Origin: CAVAWX01 sp963642995
Lineage (GTDB): Bacteria; Actinomycetota; Coriobacteriia; Coriobacteriales; QAMH01
Direction of reading: 5' to 3'
NCBI GenBank assembly: GCA_963642995.1
Contig: CAVIIZ010000002.1
Coordinates: 86,234-150,233, forward strand
Length of the DNA stretch: 64,000 nucleotides
The translations under genes and the position numbers were made by a program. Of the stretch, positions 6,751 through 15,867 are shown piece by piece. How positions within the stretch are numbered: position 1 is the first letter of the stretch; every line of letters begins with the position of its first letter. The notes beneath the pieces were generated by a model. It saw only the letters and a list, made by a program, of their open reading frames with translations, had not been told where the DNA came from and ran no database searches.

Positions 6751-9591
6751 ATGCAAAAACATCGCCTGAAGCGCGCGAAGACAGCAGCACGCGCATCTGC
6801 GGATGCGGCGGCCAAGAGGAAGGCCGGCGCCTTCGACATCTCCATGGCCGCCTGCCTGAGCGCCTGCCTTGCCTTCTCCATCCCGGCAAGCGCCCTTGCG
6901 AGCTCGTCTCCCGAAGGCGGCTGCGGCGGCGCGGACGCCGGGAGCATCGCGGCCTCTTGGAGCGAGACGGCCGCCGCAGCCTGCAACGACAAGAGCATCC
7001 AGGCATATGCCAACGTGGCCGGCTCCGCGGACGCGAACCTGCTTTTGCCCGCCTCGCCGTCCGAGCAGACGGCCCTTGCCGCCGGCGACAGGTTCGACTT
7101 GCGCGACCCGAACGGCGACGGGGACCGCTCCGACAGCGTCGTCACCTCCGTGAAGCTGCAAAACCCCTGGAGCAGCTGCTGGAGCTTTTCTGTCATCGCG
7201 GCGTGCGAGACGAGCATCCTGTCCGAGACGGGCGCGACTTACGAGGAAACCGGCATGGACCTCTCGGAGCTCCAGCTGGCGGGTTCCGTCTACAAGAAGG
7301 GCGGCGTTCCGAAATCCGTCGACCCCGTGCAGGCGGGCGAGGGCTATCAGAACAGCTCCCAAGACCCCAACGACGGCCTCGCCAACGGCGGCATCCTCAA
7401 CTACGCCTCGACCATGTTCGCATCGGGCATAGGCCCTCTCTACGAGGAGACCGTGCCCTACGCGAACAAGGGCGTGGCAGGATCTGGCGACGATGCGCCG
7501 ATCGTCATGTGCGCGGCCGTCTACAACGAGGTGGATCCCTCCACCGGCCTGAACAAGGCGGCCTACGTCAACCTCACCGAAGAGCAGGTGAAGGGCATAG
7601 AAGACCAAATCGCGGCACACGACGGCTCCTGCGAGTACAAGTTCATCTCGAGGGTGTGCTATTCCGGCAACTACACGGATGCAGACGGAAACAAGGTCTG
7701 CACCGATTGGACCGTCCCCGACGAGCTGTACACGAGCTCTTTGTACAACCTGGAAAACGGCAACATCTTGCCCGAGACGAGGATTCTCGCCGCAGACGGC
7801 ACGTGCACGGGCACGGACCTAGACGCCGTGAAGAGCATACAAGGCGAGTTGAAGGCGGGCAGGGGAGTCTCCGTCTGCCTTTGCTCGGACCAGTCCAAAC
7901 CCGACCAGGACAGCGGCCAGGCCCTCTACATCAACACGAAGAACTGGGCGCACTACACGTACGAGACGGCCTCCGTGAACCACGGCGTCACCATCGTCGG
8001 CTACGACAACTCCTACAGCAAGGACAACTTCGGCGGCGGGGACGCGGGCAAGCAGCCCCAAGGCGACGGCGCGTGGCTGGTCAAGAACAGCTGGGGCTCT
8101 TCCACCGAGACCTTTCCCAACAAGGGCTATTGGGGCATAGAGGAAAACGGGGAGAACACGGGCTATTTCTGGCTGTCCTACTACGACAAGTCCGTCACCA
8201 TGTTCGAGTCCTTCGACTTCGACACGAGCGCAGACGACGGCGACAGCGAGTACTACATCGACCAATACGACTACCTTCCCCAGGCCACCGCGCTGCCCAG
8301 CGTCTCCGACACCCCCGTCGCCATGGCAAACATCTTCACCGCGACGCAAGACATCTCGCTTTCCACCGTGTCGTGCGCGACGTACAAGCCGAACACGAAG
8401 GTGAGATACGAGGTCTACCTGCTCGACGACGAGGCCGGCAGCCCTGCAGACCCCGACCACGCCAAGCTCGCGTGCACCACGGAGGCCACCTACGCCTACG
8501 GCGGCTACCACCGCACGAGGCTCGACGGCGCCGACTGGGTCGCCATGCGCGAGGGACAGCGCTATTCGGTGGTCACCACCCAGCAATGCCTCGACGACGG
8601 GAAGTACTACGCCGGCGTCTCCGTCAACGCGAAGGTGAAGCCGACGGACGCGCAGGTCGCCAAGTACCGCGAGGACACGAAGACGGCGACCAGGGAGAAG
8701 TACTACAACATGTACTACCTGCCCGCCGTGAACCTGCTCTTGTCGATGGACGACCCGGACACGGGCGAGAAGTACACGAGGGAAAAGGCGGAAAAACTCG
8801 CCGACGAGGAAGTGCGCAAGATCTTGGACACCGCCTCGATGGCCAAGGTCATGGAAAAAGAAGTGGACGCGGCGGTGGACGTGTACGCGAACACCTATTT
8901 CCAGGCGGTGGTAAACGAGGGCGAGAGCTGGACGGGCGCGGCGAAGTCCGGCGGCGACGCCTCGCAGCCCGCGTCGCAGGCCATGACATGGGAGGACTGG
9001 ACGACGGAGGTGAAAGCCCCCATCGAAGAGCAGTACAAGCAGGCAGGCCAAGACATCGTCGCCGACAACGCGCCGGTCAAGGCGTTCGCGAAGATGAAGA
9101 GCTGGGCCAGCGTCGCCGAGCTCGAGAGGCTCTCGCAGGCGCTTGCCGCGGCGTCGGAGGCGCTTTCGACGGCAAAGACGAGCGTCGACGGCAGCGACGT
9201 GGACGCCTCGCAGAAATGGATGACGCAAGACGCGCGCGACGCGCTCGGCGCAGCCGTCGAGGAGGGCGCGGCGACGCTTGCCCTTGCCGGCGGGGACTAC
9301 CGGACCGACCTGGCAAATACGACGCCCGATTCGGAGACTGTGAACGCGGCGGCAGAAAAGCTCGCCTTCCAGACCTTTGACGGGACGATGCAGCAGGAAA
9401 AGGCGCAGCAGGAGAAAAGCGTGAACACGGGCGCGGCGGACGCCGACAAGGCCGGCAAGGCGGCGGGCCAAGACTCGGACACCGGCGACGAGACGGCGGT
9501 GCTTCTCGCCGTGCTTGCATGCGCCATATGCGCCGCCGCCCTGATCGCCGTCATGGCCGGCTGCGCGCGCCGCTGCTCGCGCAGGAAATAG
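6751..9591 (+). CDS. Large surface papain-like (C1A) cysteine protease with lectin-like domain
   Basis: The protein has 946 residues. A signal peptide with a long basic n-region ends near residue 50 (FSIPASALA). The C1A catalytic residues are in place: Gln and Cys in LQNPWSSCWSF (Cys about 143), His in NHGVTIVGYD (about 411) and Asn in VKNSWG (about 446). A lectin-like beta-domain follows (about 480-640), then a charged helical region (about 650-900), and a C-terminal helix (VLLAVLACAICAAALIAV) ending in RRCSRRK. This predicts a membrane-anchored extracellular peptidase. The start chosen is the ATG at 6751, preceded by GAGG at six bases; an in-frame ATG 17 codons upstream lacks a ribosome site. 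Length and tail are unusual for C1A enzymes. Confidence 0.88.
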   Translation: MQKHRLKRAKTAARASADAAAKRKAGAFDISMAACLSACLAFSIPASALASSSPEGGCGGADAGSIAASWSETAAAACNDKSIQAYANVAGSADANLLLPASPSEQTALAAGDRFDLRDPNGDGDRSDSVVTSVKLQNPWSSCWSFSVIAACETSILSETGATYEETGMDLSELQLAGSVYKKGGVPKSVDPVQAGEGYQNSSQDPNDGLANGGILNYASTMFASGIGPLYEETVPYANKGVAGSGDDAPIVMCAAVYNEVDPSTGLNKAAYVNLTEEQVKGIEDQIAAHDGSCEYKFISRVCYSGNYTDADGNKVCTDWTVPDELYTSSLYNLENGNILPETRILAADGTCTGTDLDAVKSIQGELKAGRGVSVCLCSDQSKPDQDSGQALYINTKNWAHYTYETASVNHGVTIVGYDNSYSKDNFGGGDAGKQPQGDGAWLVKNSWGSSTETFPNKGYWGIEENGENTGYFWLSYYDKSVTMFESFDFDTSADDGDSEYYIDQYDYLPQATALPSVSDTPVAMANIFTATQDISLSTVSCATYKPNTKVRYEVYLLDDEAGSPADPDHAKLACTTEATYAYGGYHRTRLDGADWVAMREGQRYSVVTTQQCLDDGKYYAGVSVNAKVKPTDAQVAKYREDTKTATREKYYNMYYLPAVNLLLSMDDPDTGEKYTREKAEKLADEEVRKILDTASMAKVMEKEVDAAVDVYANTYFQAVVNEGESWTGAAKSGGDASQPASQAMTWEDWTTEVKAPIEEQYKQAGQDIVADNAPVKAFAKMKSWASVAELERLSQALAAASEALSTAKTSVDGSDVDASQKWMTQDARDALGAAVEEGAATLALAGGDYRTDLANTTPDSETVNAAAEKLAFQTFDGTMQQEKAQQEKSVNTGAADADKAGKAAGQDSDTGDETAVLLAVLACAICAAALIAVMAGCARRCSRRK

Positions 9592-9681
9592 CGCGCCGCA
9601 CGGAGTGGACGGACTCGGCGCCTTTCCGAAGCGCCTCGCACTCCTTCGGGCGGGCGCGTTTCGGGCAGGTGGCATGCCCCT

Positions 9682-10566
9682 TCAGGCGATGCGCACTTCC
9701 TGGTTCTTCACGCTCACGCGCGAGTGCGCCGCGACGCTTTTGGTAAGAAACGCGCTGCCGCCGATCACGGAGCCGGCGCCCACGACGGTCTCGCCGCCTA
9801 GCACGCTGGCATTGGAGTAGATGACGACGCCGTCCTCGATGGTGGGATGGCGCTTCACGCCCTTGAGCTTCTGGCCGCCGCGCGTGGAGGTGGCCCCCAA
9901 CGTGACGCCCTGGTAGACGATCACGTGCTTTCCGATGACGCAGGTCTCGCCGATCACGACGCCTGCCGCGTGGTCGATGAAGAAGTACTCGTCGATTTTC
10001 GCGCCCGGGTTGATGTCGACGCCCGTGATGGTGTGGGCGTACTCGCTCATGATGCGCGGCACGAGCGGCACGTCGTGGACGTAGAACTCGTGGGCGATGC
10101 GGTAGACGAACACGGCGAAGAAGCCGGGGTAGGAAAAGATTATCTCCTCTTTGCTCTGCGCTGCCGGGTCGCCGTCGAAAGCGGCCTGCACGTCGGTCAT
10201 CAAGACGCGCTGCAGCTCGGGCAGCTTGTAGAAGAAATCCGAGCAGGTCTCGCGCACCGCTTCTTCAATCTCTGCCGCGCTCTTCTCGCCGCCGTCGCGA
10301 AACATGAACGCCGCCGTGAGCTCGCGGTGCAGGTCGCGCTCGATCTGCGAGAGCATGTCGCCGATGAAGTACTGCGGGCCGGCTCCCGTGGGCACCTCGT
10401 CGCCGAAGTAGCGCGGAAACATCAGGCGGCGCAGCTTGTCCACGATGCCCACCACGCCGCTGCGGCTGGGGAAGTGCCAGTCGGGGTCGGTGAAGAAGAT
10501 CTCGTCGATGTCGTAGTAGTTCTTCTCTATCCCCTCGACGATCTCGTCGAGCTTCTCGTTGAACAT
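9682..10566 (-). CDS. cysE: Serine O-acetyltransferase (EpsC-like, long form)
   Basis: The protein has 294 residues. The C-terminal half is a left-handed beta-helix acetyltransferase with the expected segments: DINPGAKID, FFIDHAAGVVIGE (catalytic His), QGVTLGATS and RHPTIEDGV. The long alpha-helical N-terminal half is typical of the roughly 300-residue EpsC/plant-like serine acetyltransferases. It makes O-acetylserine from serine and acetyl-CoA, the first step of cysteine synthesis. The start is the ATG after AAGGAG at five bases; an in-frame extension upstream has no family similarity. No cysK lies nearby. The gene ends 90 bases from the convergent protease gene. Confidence 0.93.
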   Translation of the reverse strand: MFNEKLDEIVEGIEKNYYDIDEIFFTDPDWHFPSRSGVVGIVDKLRRLMFPRYFGDEVPTGAGPQYFIGDMLSQIERDLHRELTAAFMFRDGGEKSAAEIEEAVRETCSDFFYKLPELQRVLMTDVQAAFDGDPAAQSKEEIIFSYPGFFAVFVYRIAHEFYVHDVPLVPRIMSEYAHTITGVDINPGAKIDEYFFIDHAAGVVIGETCVIGKHVIVYQGVTLGATSTRGGQKLKGVKRHPTIEDGVVIYSNASVLGGETVVGAGSVIGGSAFLTKSVAAHSRVSVKNQEVRIA

Positions 10567-10775
10567 GGGCGCTCCTTTTCGTGCGGTTTCGGCCGTCGTG
10601 GGCACCTCGCTGCCGGCAGACGGCGAGGCGGCGTTTCGCTTTGCGCGATTCTAGCGTGAAAGGCGCGCGCGTGCGCAGTGGACGCGTTGTGCTGCCAGGT
10701 TCGATTCGGGCATGGTCGCCTTGCAGGAAGGAGCAGCCCCCATCAATTCAGCGCCGACAAAAGGGCGAGTTTCAC

Positions 10776-10804
10776 TTGTTCGGCTCCGTCCGTTCGCGTA
10801 CACT
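10776..10804 (+). promoter_or_regulatory. Sigma70-type promoter for the cold-shock gene
   Basis: TTGTTC at 10776-10781 and TACACT at 10799-10804 are separated by exactly 17 bases. Transcription would start near 10811 and give a leader of about 100 bases before the coding start at 10914, a normal arrangement for cold-shock genes. The rest of the 347-base gap between cysE and this gene shows nothing else I can support. Confidence 0.6.
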
Positions 10805-10913
10805 ACCCCTTGCCGTCTCCCGGCGGCATGGTAAAGCGACATCTCGGGCTTGGCCGCCCGTCTTGTCGTGTGAAGGCTCCGCGTTTCGGGGCATTATGGA
10901 AAGGCGTTTGCAC

Positions 10914-11117
10914 ATGGCTGAAGGTACGGTTAAGTGGTTCAACCCCGACAAGGGCTACGGCTTCATCTCCCGCGAGGACGGCGACGACCTGTTCGTCCAC
11001 TTCTCCGAGATCAAGATGGACGGCTTCAAGACGCTCGACGAAGGCGACCAGGTCACCTTCGACGTCACGACTGGCCAAAACGGCAAGCTGCAGGCCAGCA
11101 ACGTGGTGAAGGCCTAG
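10914..11117 (+). CDS. cspA: Cold-shock protein (CspA family)
   Basis: The protein has 67 residues, a single cold-shock domain. Both RNA-binding motifs are present: KGYGFI (RNP1) and DLFVHFS (RNP2-like), after the canonical N-terminus GTVKWFNPDKG. It is a single-stranded nucleic-acid chaperone in the cytoplasm. The ATG is preceded by GGAAAGG. A promoter and long leader lie upstream and a strong terminator follows 25 bases after the stop, so this is a monocistronic unit. Confidence 0.97.
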   Translation: MAEGTVKWFNPDKGYGFISREDGDDLFVHFSEIKMDGFKTLDEGDQVTFDVTTGQNGKLQASNVVKA

Positions 11118-11142
11118 CGCATACGACCTCTCATACACGCTC

Positions 11143-11187
11143 GTGAAAAGCCCCGCGCCGCATCCGAAGGCGCGGGGCTTTTTTCAC
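11143..11187 (+). terminator. Rho-independent terminator after cspA
   Basis: The stem arm GCCCCGCGCC at 11150-11159 pairs perfectly with GGCGCGGGGC at 11169-11178, followed by six T. The flanking GTGAAAA/TTTTTTCAC extends the pairing. Confidence 0.93.
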
Positions 11188-11244
11188 GTCGCCTCCTTTT
11201 TCGGGCATGCGTCTCGCCGCTATGGGGAAGATGCAAATATCTGT

Positions 11245-11272
11245 GTACACCATCTTTTTTCTGCGTTAGAAT
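11245..11272 (+). promoter_or_regulatory. Putative promoter of the ABC importer operon
   Basis: TGTACA (11245-11250) and TAGAAT (11267-11272) are spaced by 16 bases, and the surrounding sequence is unusually AT-rich for this window. It lies about 40 bases before the permease start. Confidence 0.45.
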
Positions 11273-11310
11273 AGCGGTCGTCAACGAGCAGGAGACGAGA
11301 GGCACGCTAT

Positions 11311-12405
11311 ATGGGTTTCGAGGACGAGGCGTCGCGGGCGCGCGCCGCGCAAGACGCAGGCCGCGGGTCGGCCGCCGGACAGGCTTCCGAAAAAGGTTCG
11401 CAACCGGCATCGGAACAGCCCCCCACGCGTCGCGTCGAGCAAAAGCAGCTCACGACGTTTCGCGAGTTCATGCAGATGCTCTTGCCGCTGCCCGTCATGT
11501 TCATAGCGCTCGGGATGACGGTCGGCTTGCCCAACGTCTACCCCATGGACTACGTGGAGCAGTTCTACCCGCCCTTCCTCATAGTCTCGATGGTCTGCTA
11601 CGGCGTCTCCATCGTCGTCGCGTGCTTTGTCCCGAAACTGCGCAACCTCATGGTCAAGTACTGCTATTTGCTGGCCGCCATCTACGCCATCATCGAGCTG
11701 ATCGACGTGCTCACGCTGAAAACCGGCGTCATGCTCTTGCCGTTTGCCCCCAGCCCCGACCGCGTGCTCGAGGCCGTCCCCACCAACATAGAGCAGTACG
11801 TGAACAACCTCGCCGCCTCCATGGTCTTGCTCGCCGAGGGCATCGCGGCAGGTCTTGTCACCGGCCTTGTCACCGGGCTGCTCATGGGCTGGTCCAAGAT
11901 AGCCAACTACTGGTTTTCCCCGCTCCTGAAGTTCATAGGGCCCGTGCCGTCTGCCGCATGGCTGCCCATCGCGGTCGTGCTCATGCCCACCTCGCATCTG
12001 GCGGGCGTGCTGCTCATCGCCGTGGCCATATGGTTTCCGCTCGCGCTCATGCTCTCGTCTGCCATACGCTCCACCGACAAGCGCAAGATAGAGGCGGCGC
12101 GCACGATGGGGGCAAGCGAGACCTACATCTTGTTTCACGTGGCCGTGCCGGCTGCCGTGCCCCAGATATTCGACGCGCTGTTCATGGGGCTGTCCGCCAG
12201 CTTCGGCGCCCTCATCGTCTCCGAGCAGCTCGGCGTGAAGGCAGGTCTTGGCTGGTACATCAACTGGGCGCAGGCCTGGGGCGAGTACTACAAGGTGTTT
12301 GCCACGGTCGGCGTCTTCATCATCATCTTCTATATACTCATCAGCCTGCTCTTCAAATTGCGCGACCGCGTGATGAAGTGGCAGAAGTCCGTGATCAGGT
12401 GGTAG
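11311..12405 (+). CDS. ABC importer permease (SsuC/TauC-like)
   Basis: The protein has 364 residues. A charged N-terminal tail of about 50 residues precedes two to three extra helices. The BPD_transp_1 core (about 165-350) follows, carrying the EAA loop EAARTMGASETYILFHVAVPAAVPQIF and LGVKAGLGWYINWAQAW, as in sulfonate, taurine and nitrate permeases. It would pass a small organic anion or similar solute through the inner membrane. It is the first gene of a permease-ATPase-binding protein operon; the ATPase starts 5 bases downstream. The substrate cannot be told from sequence, and no sulfonatase or nitrate gene is adjacent. Confidence 0.88.
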   Translation: MGFEDEASRARAAQDAGRGSAAGQASEKGSQPASEQPPTRRVEQKQLTTFREFMQMLLPLPVMFIALGMTVGLPNVYPMDYVEQFYPPFLIVSMVCYGVSIVVACFVPKLRNLMVKYCYLLAAIYAIIELIDVLTLKTGVMLLPFAPSPDRVLEAVPTNIEQYVNNLAASMVLLAEGIAAGLVTGLVTGLLMGWSKIANYWFSPLLKFIGPVPSAAWLPIAVVLMPTSHLAGVLLIAVAIWFPLALMLSSAIRSTDKRKIEAARTMGASETYILFHVAVPAAVPQIFDALFMGLSASFGALIVSEQLGVKAGLGWYINWAQAWGEYYKVFATVGVFIIIFYILISLLFKLRDRVMKWQKSVIRW

Positions 12406-12409
12406 GACG

Positions 12410-13282
12410 ATGGCAAGGAAACACGCGATAGACGACAAGCCCGACGCGCCCCTGTTCGAGTCGACCGGCGCCCACGAGCTGGTCGCGACAGACATCACCC
12501 AGACCTTCCTCGACGGCGACGCGGAGGTCTGGGCGCTCGACCGCTTCTCGCTTTCGGTGAAAGGCGCCGAGATAGTCGGCATCATCGGTCCTTCCGGCTG
12601 CGGCAAATCCACCTTCTTGCGCATGCTCGCGGGTCTGGACGCCCCGTTGTCCGGCACCATCACCTTTGATGGCAAGCTCATAGAAGGCCCGGACCGGGCC
12701 CGCGCGATGGTCTTCCAAAACGCGAACCTCTTCGAGTGGCTCACCGTCGAGGAAAACATCGCCTTCGGTTTGAAGGCCGTGAAGGAATACGACGAGAAGA
12801 GCTACAAGATTCCCCGTCTGGTGAAGATGATGGGCCTCGAGGGCTTCGAGGATTCCTATCCCCCGCAGATATCGGGCGGGATGGCCAGCAGGTGCGGCCT
12901 TGCGCGGACCTTCGTCATGAACCCGGGTCTCATCTGCTTCGACGAGCCGCTCTCGGCCCTCGACGCCTTCACCCGCTCGGCGCTCCAAGACGAGATAGTG
13001 AAGATGCAGCAACTCGCCCACATGTCGATGGTCATCGTCACGCACGACATCGAGGAGGCGGTCTATCTGTGCGACCGCGTCGTCGTCATGTCGGCGCGCC
13101 CCGGCAAGTTCGTGGGCGAGCTTTCCATCGACTTGCCGCATCCGCGAAACCGCGTCTCGCCGGAGTTCGTGGAAAAACGCTCGCAGCTGCTTGACTTGCT
13201 GCACCACGGAGGCCCGCTCACGGAATTCGAGGAGCGGCAGGCTGCGCGCGCAGGCGATGCGCACGACACGCACGGCACGTAA
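12410..13282 (+). CDS. ABC importer ATPase (SsuB/TauB-like)
   Basis: The protein has 290 residues. Walker A is GPSGCGKST (about 64-72), the Q-loop is MVFQNANLFEWLTV, the signature is SGGMASRCGLAR (here SGGMA instead of SGGQ), Walker B is LICFDEPLSALD and the switch His is in VIVTHDIEEAVYLCD. It energises the permease encoded immediately upstream. The VTHDIEEAVYL motif places it in the nitrate/sulfonate/bicarbonate importer group. A C-terminal extension rich in Ala, His and Asp (about 260-290) is low complexity and unassigned. Confidence 0.9.
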   Translation: MARKHAIDDKPDAPLFESTGAHELVATDITQTFLDGDAEVWALDRFSLSVKGAEIVGIIGPSGCGKSTFLRMLAGLDAPLSGTITFDGKLIEGPDRARAMVFQNANLFEWLTVEENIAFGLKAVKEYDEKSYKIPRLVKMMGLEGFEDSYPPQISGGMASRCGLARTFVMNPGLICFDEPLSALDAFTRSALQDEIVKMQQLAHMSMVIVTHDIEEAVYLCDRVVVMSARPGKFVGELSIDLPHPRNRVSPEFVEKRSQLLDLLHHGGPLTEFEERQAARAGDAHDTHGT

Positions 13283-13398
13283 AGGAGACATCGCTTCTTT
13301 GTCGTTTGAAGGGGCGTCTCGATAGTTGGGGGCCGACAGGCGCGCGTTTTCGGTGCCTTCGGTCGAAAAGGGAAAGGTACAAAGGAAAGGTGAATGCA

Positions 13399-14469
13399 AT
13401 GAGGAAAGTTTCACGGCGCGATTTCGTGAAGGCGTCCGGCGTCGTCGCCGGCGGCGCGATGGCGATGGGGCTTGCGGGCTGCAACTCCAACAACAACTCG
13501 AGCAACAGCTCCTCGAGCAGCAGCTCCTCGACCACCTCGTCGAGCTCCTCTTCGACGAGCAAGGCGATTTTGGGCTATTGGGGCGGCACCTGCGAGATGC
13601 CCATCTACGTCGGCTACGAGAAGGGCTTCTTCAAGGAGGCCGGCCTCGACGTCGAGATCATGAAGGTCACCGAAGACGTCGCGCCGCTCATGGCCAACGG
13701 CCAGCTCGACTGCTTCGAGCTGACGCCGGACAAGTTCAAGCCGATGGAGCAGGGCCTGGAGTGCGTCATCATCGACTCGCTGCACTACGGCTGCCAGCAG
13801 GGCGTGGCCTCTGCGGCTTCCGGCATCAAGACGGCCGCCGACCTCGAGGGCAAGAAGGTCGCCGCCGAGGTGGGCTCGATCGCGCAGATCATGCTCTCCG
13901 GCCTGATGGTCGACGCGGGCAAAGACCCCAACAAGGTCAACTGGGTCAGCTACAAGAACGCCCAGATGGACGGCGCGCTTGCCTCCGGCGAGATCGACGC
14001 CTTCGCGGCCTACGACCCCTGGCCGGACATCTCCTTGGACAAAGACTCCACGCGCACGCGCTTTTGGTCGTGGACCTTCGACGACGGCATCAAGGACATC
14101 CTGTGCTGCTTCGTGGGCCTGTCCACCAAGAAGCTCAAAGAGGATCCGGACGTGGGCAAGAAGCTGTGCGAGGGCTTCAAGAAGTCGGCCGACTGGATCC
14201 GCTCCAACGTCTCGGACGCGTGCGGCCTGGCCATCGAGAAGGGCTATGTGCCGGTGAACACCGACTCCGGCTTCACCCGCGAGATGATGGAGAAAGAGGT
14301 CGAGGCCTACCGCTTCGTCTCCGGCGACAAAAACGAGATCGACAAGTCCTTCAAGTACATCTGGGAGTCCGTCAACAAGGCCGGCGCCATGGAAAACGCG
14401 CCGTCGAACGTGGATTCCTACATCATGGGCGACCTCTACAACAAGATGGTGAACTACCAGGGCGCCTAG
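13399..14469 (+). CDS. Tat-exported lipoprotein substrate-binding protein (SsuA/THI5-like)
   Basis: The protein has 356 residues. The N-terminus has a twin-arginine motif (RRDF) and an overlapping lipobox (LAGC), so it is exported folded and lipid-anchored. A linker of about 27 Ser, Asn and Thr residues follows. The mature part is an NMT1/SsuA-like periplasmic-binding fold (LGYWGGTCEMPIYVGYEKGFF, then EAGLDVE). It delivers a small ligand to the permease/ATPase pair upstream. The start was chosen at the ATG after GGAAAGG; the frame is open further upstream, but without a signal. The aromatic and Cys residues after the linker may line the pocket; the ligand is unknown. Confidence 0.9.
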   Translation: MRKVSRRDFVKASGVVAGGAMAMGLAGCNSNNNSSNSSSSSSSSTTSSSSSSTSKAILGYWGGTCEMPIYVGYEKGFFKEAGLDVEIMKVTEDVAPLMANGQLDCFELTPDKFKPMEQGLECVIIDSLHYGCQQGVASAASGIKTAADLEGKKVAAEVGSIAQIMLSGLMVDAGKDPNKVNWVSYKNAQMDGALASGEIDAFAAYDPWPDISLDKDSTRTRFWSWTFDDGIKDILCCFVGLSTKKLKEDPDVGKKLCEGFKKSADWIRSNVSDACGLAIEKGYVPVNTDSGFTREMMEKEVEAYRFVSGDKNEIDKSFKYIWESVNKAGAMENAPSNVDSYIMGDLYNKMVNYQGA

Positions 14470-14530
14470 GGTCTTTCTCGCCTGCGGGCGAATGCCTGGC
14501 GCTGCTCGAGCTCGCATAGCGCCAGTCGGG

Positions 14531-14575
14531 GAGGGGCGGCGCGTCTTGTCGGTGCGCTGCCCCTCTTCTCTCGAA
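14531..14575 (+). terminator. Probable terminator after the importer operon
   Basis: The arm GAGGGGCGGCGC at 14531-14542 pairs with a downstream GCGCTGCCCCTC with one G-T wobble, followed by a pyrimidine-rich TTCTCTC rather than a clean T run. It lies 60 bases after the binding-protein stop. Confidence 0.55.
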
Positions 14576-14643
14576 GGGCGCTTTTGTCCGTCCTTCAAAG
14601 CACGTCGCATCCGGGCGGCGTGAACCTCGAGGGGGGGGCTTCG

Positions 14644-15849
14644 GTGAAAGAACTCGTGTTGCACAGCCTGAAGATGCGCAAGGTTTCCACCGTCTCGGTC
14701 GTCTTGTCCGTGATGCTGTCCGTGACGGTGTTTCTCGCGCTGGGGCTGACGTATGCCGGCGTGCAGGCGGGCGTGGCCACCTCACTTGCCCGCGGCGGCG
14801 CCGACCTGCTCGTCGTCCCCTCGAGCGCCGCCTCCGAGATATCGGACAGCTCGCTTCTGTTCACCGGGGCACCTGCGGCGATCTATTGCGACGAGGGCGT
14901 CTACGAGAAGGTGAAGGCCGCCGACGGGGTGAAACGCGCGACCTGCCAGTTCTACAGCCAGTCGTTGAACCAGCCGTGCTGCTCCGACGACGGCATGACG
15001 CGCGTCATCGGCGTGGACTTCTCCACCGACTGGACGGTGCAGCCCTTCACCGCCTACGACCTCTCCAAGGGCCTTGCAGACGACGAGATAATCGTCGGCT
15101 CCGGCGCCACGGGCACGGTGGGGGAGACGGTGAAGCTTTTGGGCCGCGACTTCAAGGTGGTCGACCGGCTGGCGGCATCCGGCACGGACCTGGACTCCTC
15201 GCTTCTGCTGAACCTGGACGTGGCCCGCGAGCTGTCGAAGCAGGCGCAGGGGCTGTCGTATCTGTGGGAGAAATACGGCCAACCCGATGCTCTGATCTCG
15301 TGCGTGCTCGTCGAGATGCAAGACGGCGCGGACGTGACGCGCCTGTCCACCATCATAGAAAACGCGGGAGATGTGAAGGTCATACAACGCAGCAACGTCG
15401 TGGAAAGCTCGCAAGAACAGTTGAGCGCCGTCTTCACGGTGCTGCTCGCAGCGGGCATGGCGATGCTCGTCGTCACCCTCGTGCAGCTGTTCGCGCGCTT
15501 TTTCTCGTGCGTGTGGGACCGCAAAAGCGAGCTCGCCCTCTACCGTGCGCTCGGGGCCTCGGCATCCCAGGTGCGCCGCCTGATACTCGGCGAGGTGGCC
15601 GTCATCACGGGCGCGGGACTCGTTCTGGGATTTGCAGCGGGCGCGGGCGTCTACGCGTGGCTCGTCTCGCTGCTCTCCCAAACCAGCTCGTTTCCCTTCA
15701 TCGCGCCGGGCACCCTTGCGGTTGCCGGGATCGCCGGCGGCATAATCGTGTTGTTTGCCGTGCTCGCCGCCGCCTCGGTGGCCGCGCCCCTGCGCCAGAT
15801 CGGCCGCCTCGACCCGTCTCTTGCCATGCAGCAAGGCGACATCGACTAG
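14644..15849 (+). CDS. FtsX/MacB-like ABC permease
   Basis: The protein has 401 residues. One N-terminal helix (about 18-42, VLSVMLSVTVFLALGLTYAG) is followed by a large external domain to about 270. The FtsX domain then has three helices containing ARFFSCVWDRKSELALYRALGAS, the conserved coupling helix of this family. The pairing with the next ATPase gene predicts a mechanotransmission-type ABC complex rather than an importer. The start chosen is the GTG after an AGGGGGGGG ribosome site; a TTG 20 codons earlier is weaker. The eight-G tract at 14631-14638 forms the ribosome site itself. Confidence 0.85.
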   Translation: MKELVLHSLKMRKVSTVSVVLSVMLSVTVFLALGLTYAGVQAGVATSLARGGADLLVVPSSAASEISDSSLLFTGAPAAIYCDEGVYEKVKAADGVKRATCQFYSQSLNQPCCSDDGMTRVIGVDFSTDWTVQPFTAYDLSKGLADDEIIVGSGATGTVGETVKLLGRDFKVVDRLAASGTDLDSSLLLNLDVARELSKQAQGLSYLWEKYGQPDALISCVLVEMQDGADVTRLSTIIENAGDVKVIQRSNVVESSQEQLSAVFTVLLAAGMAMLVVTLVQLFARFFSCVWDRKSELALYRALGASASQVRRLILGEVAVITGAGLVLGFAAGAGVYAWLVSLLSQTSSFPFIAPGTLAVAGIAGGIIVLFAVLAAASVAAPLRQIGRLDPSLAMQQGDID

Positions 15850-15867
15850 AAAGGCAGGGCACATCCC

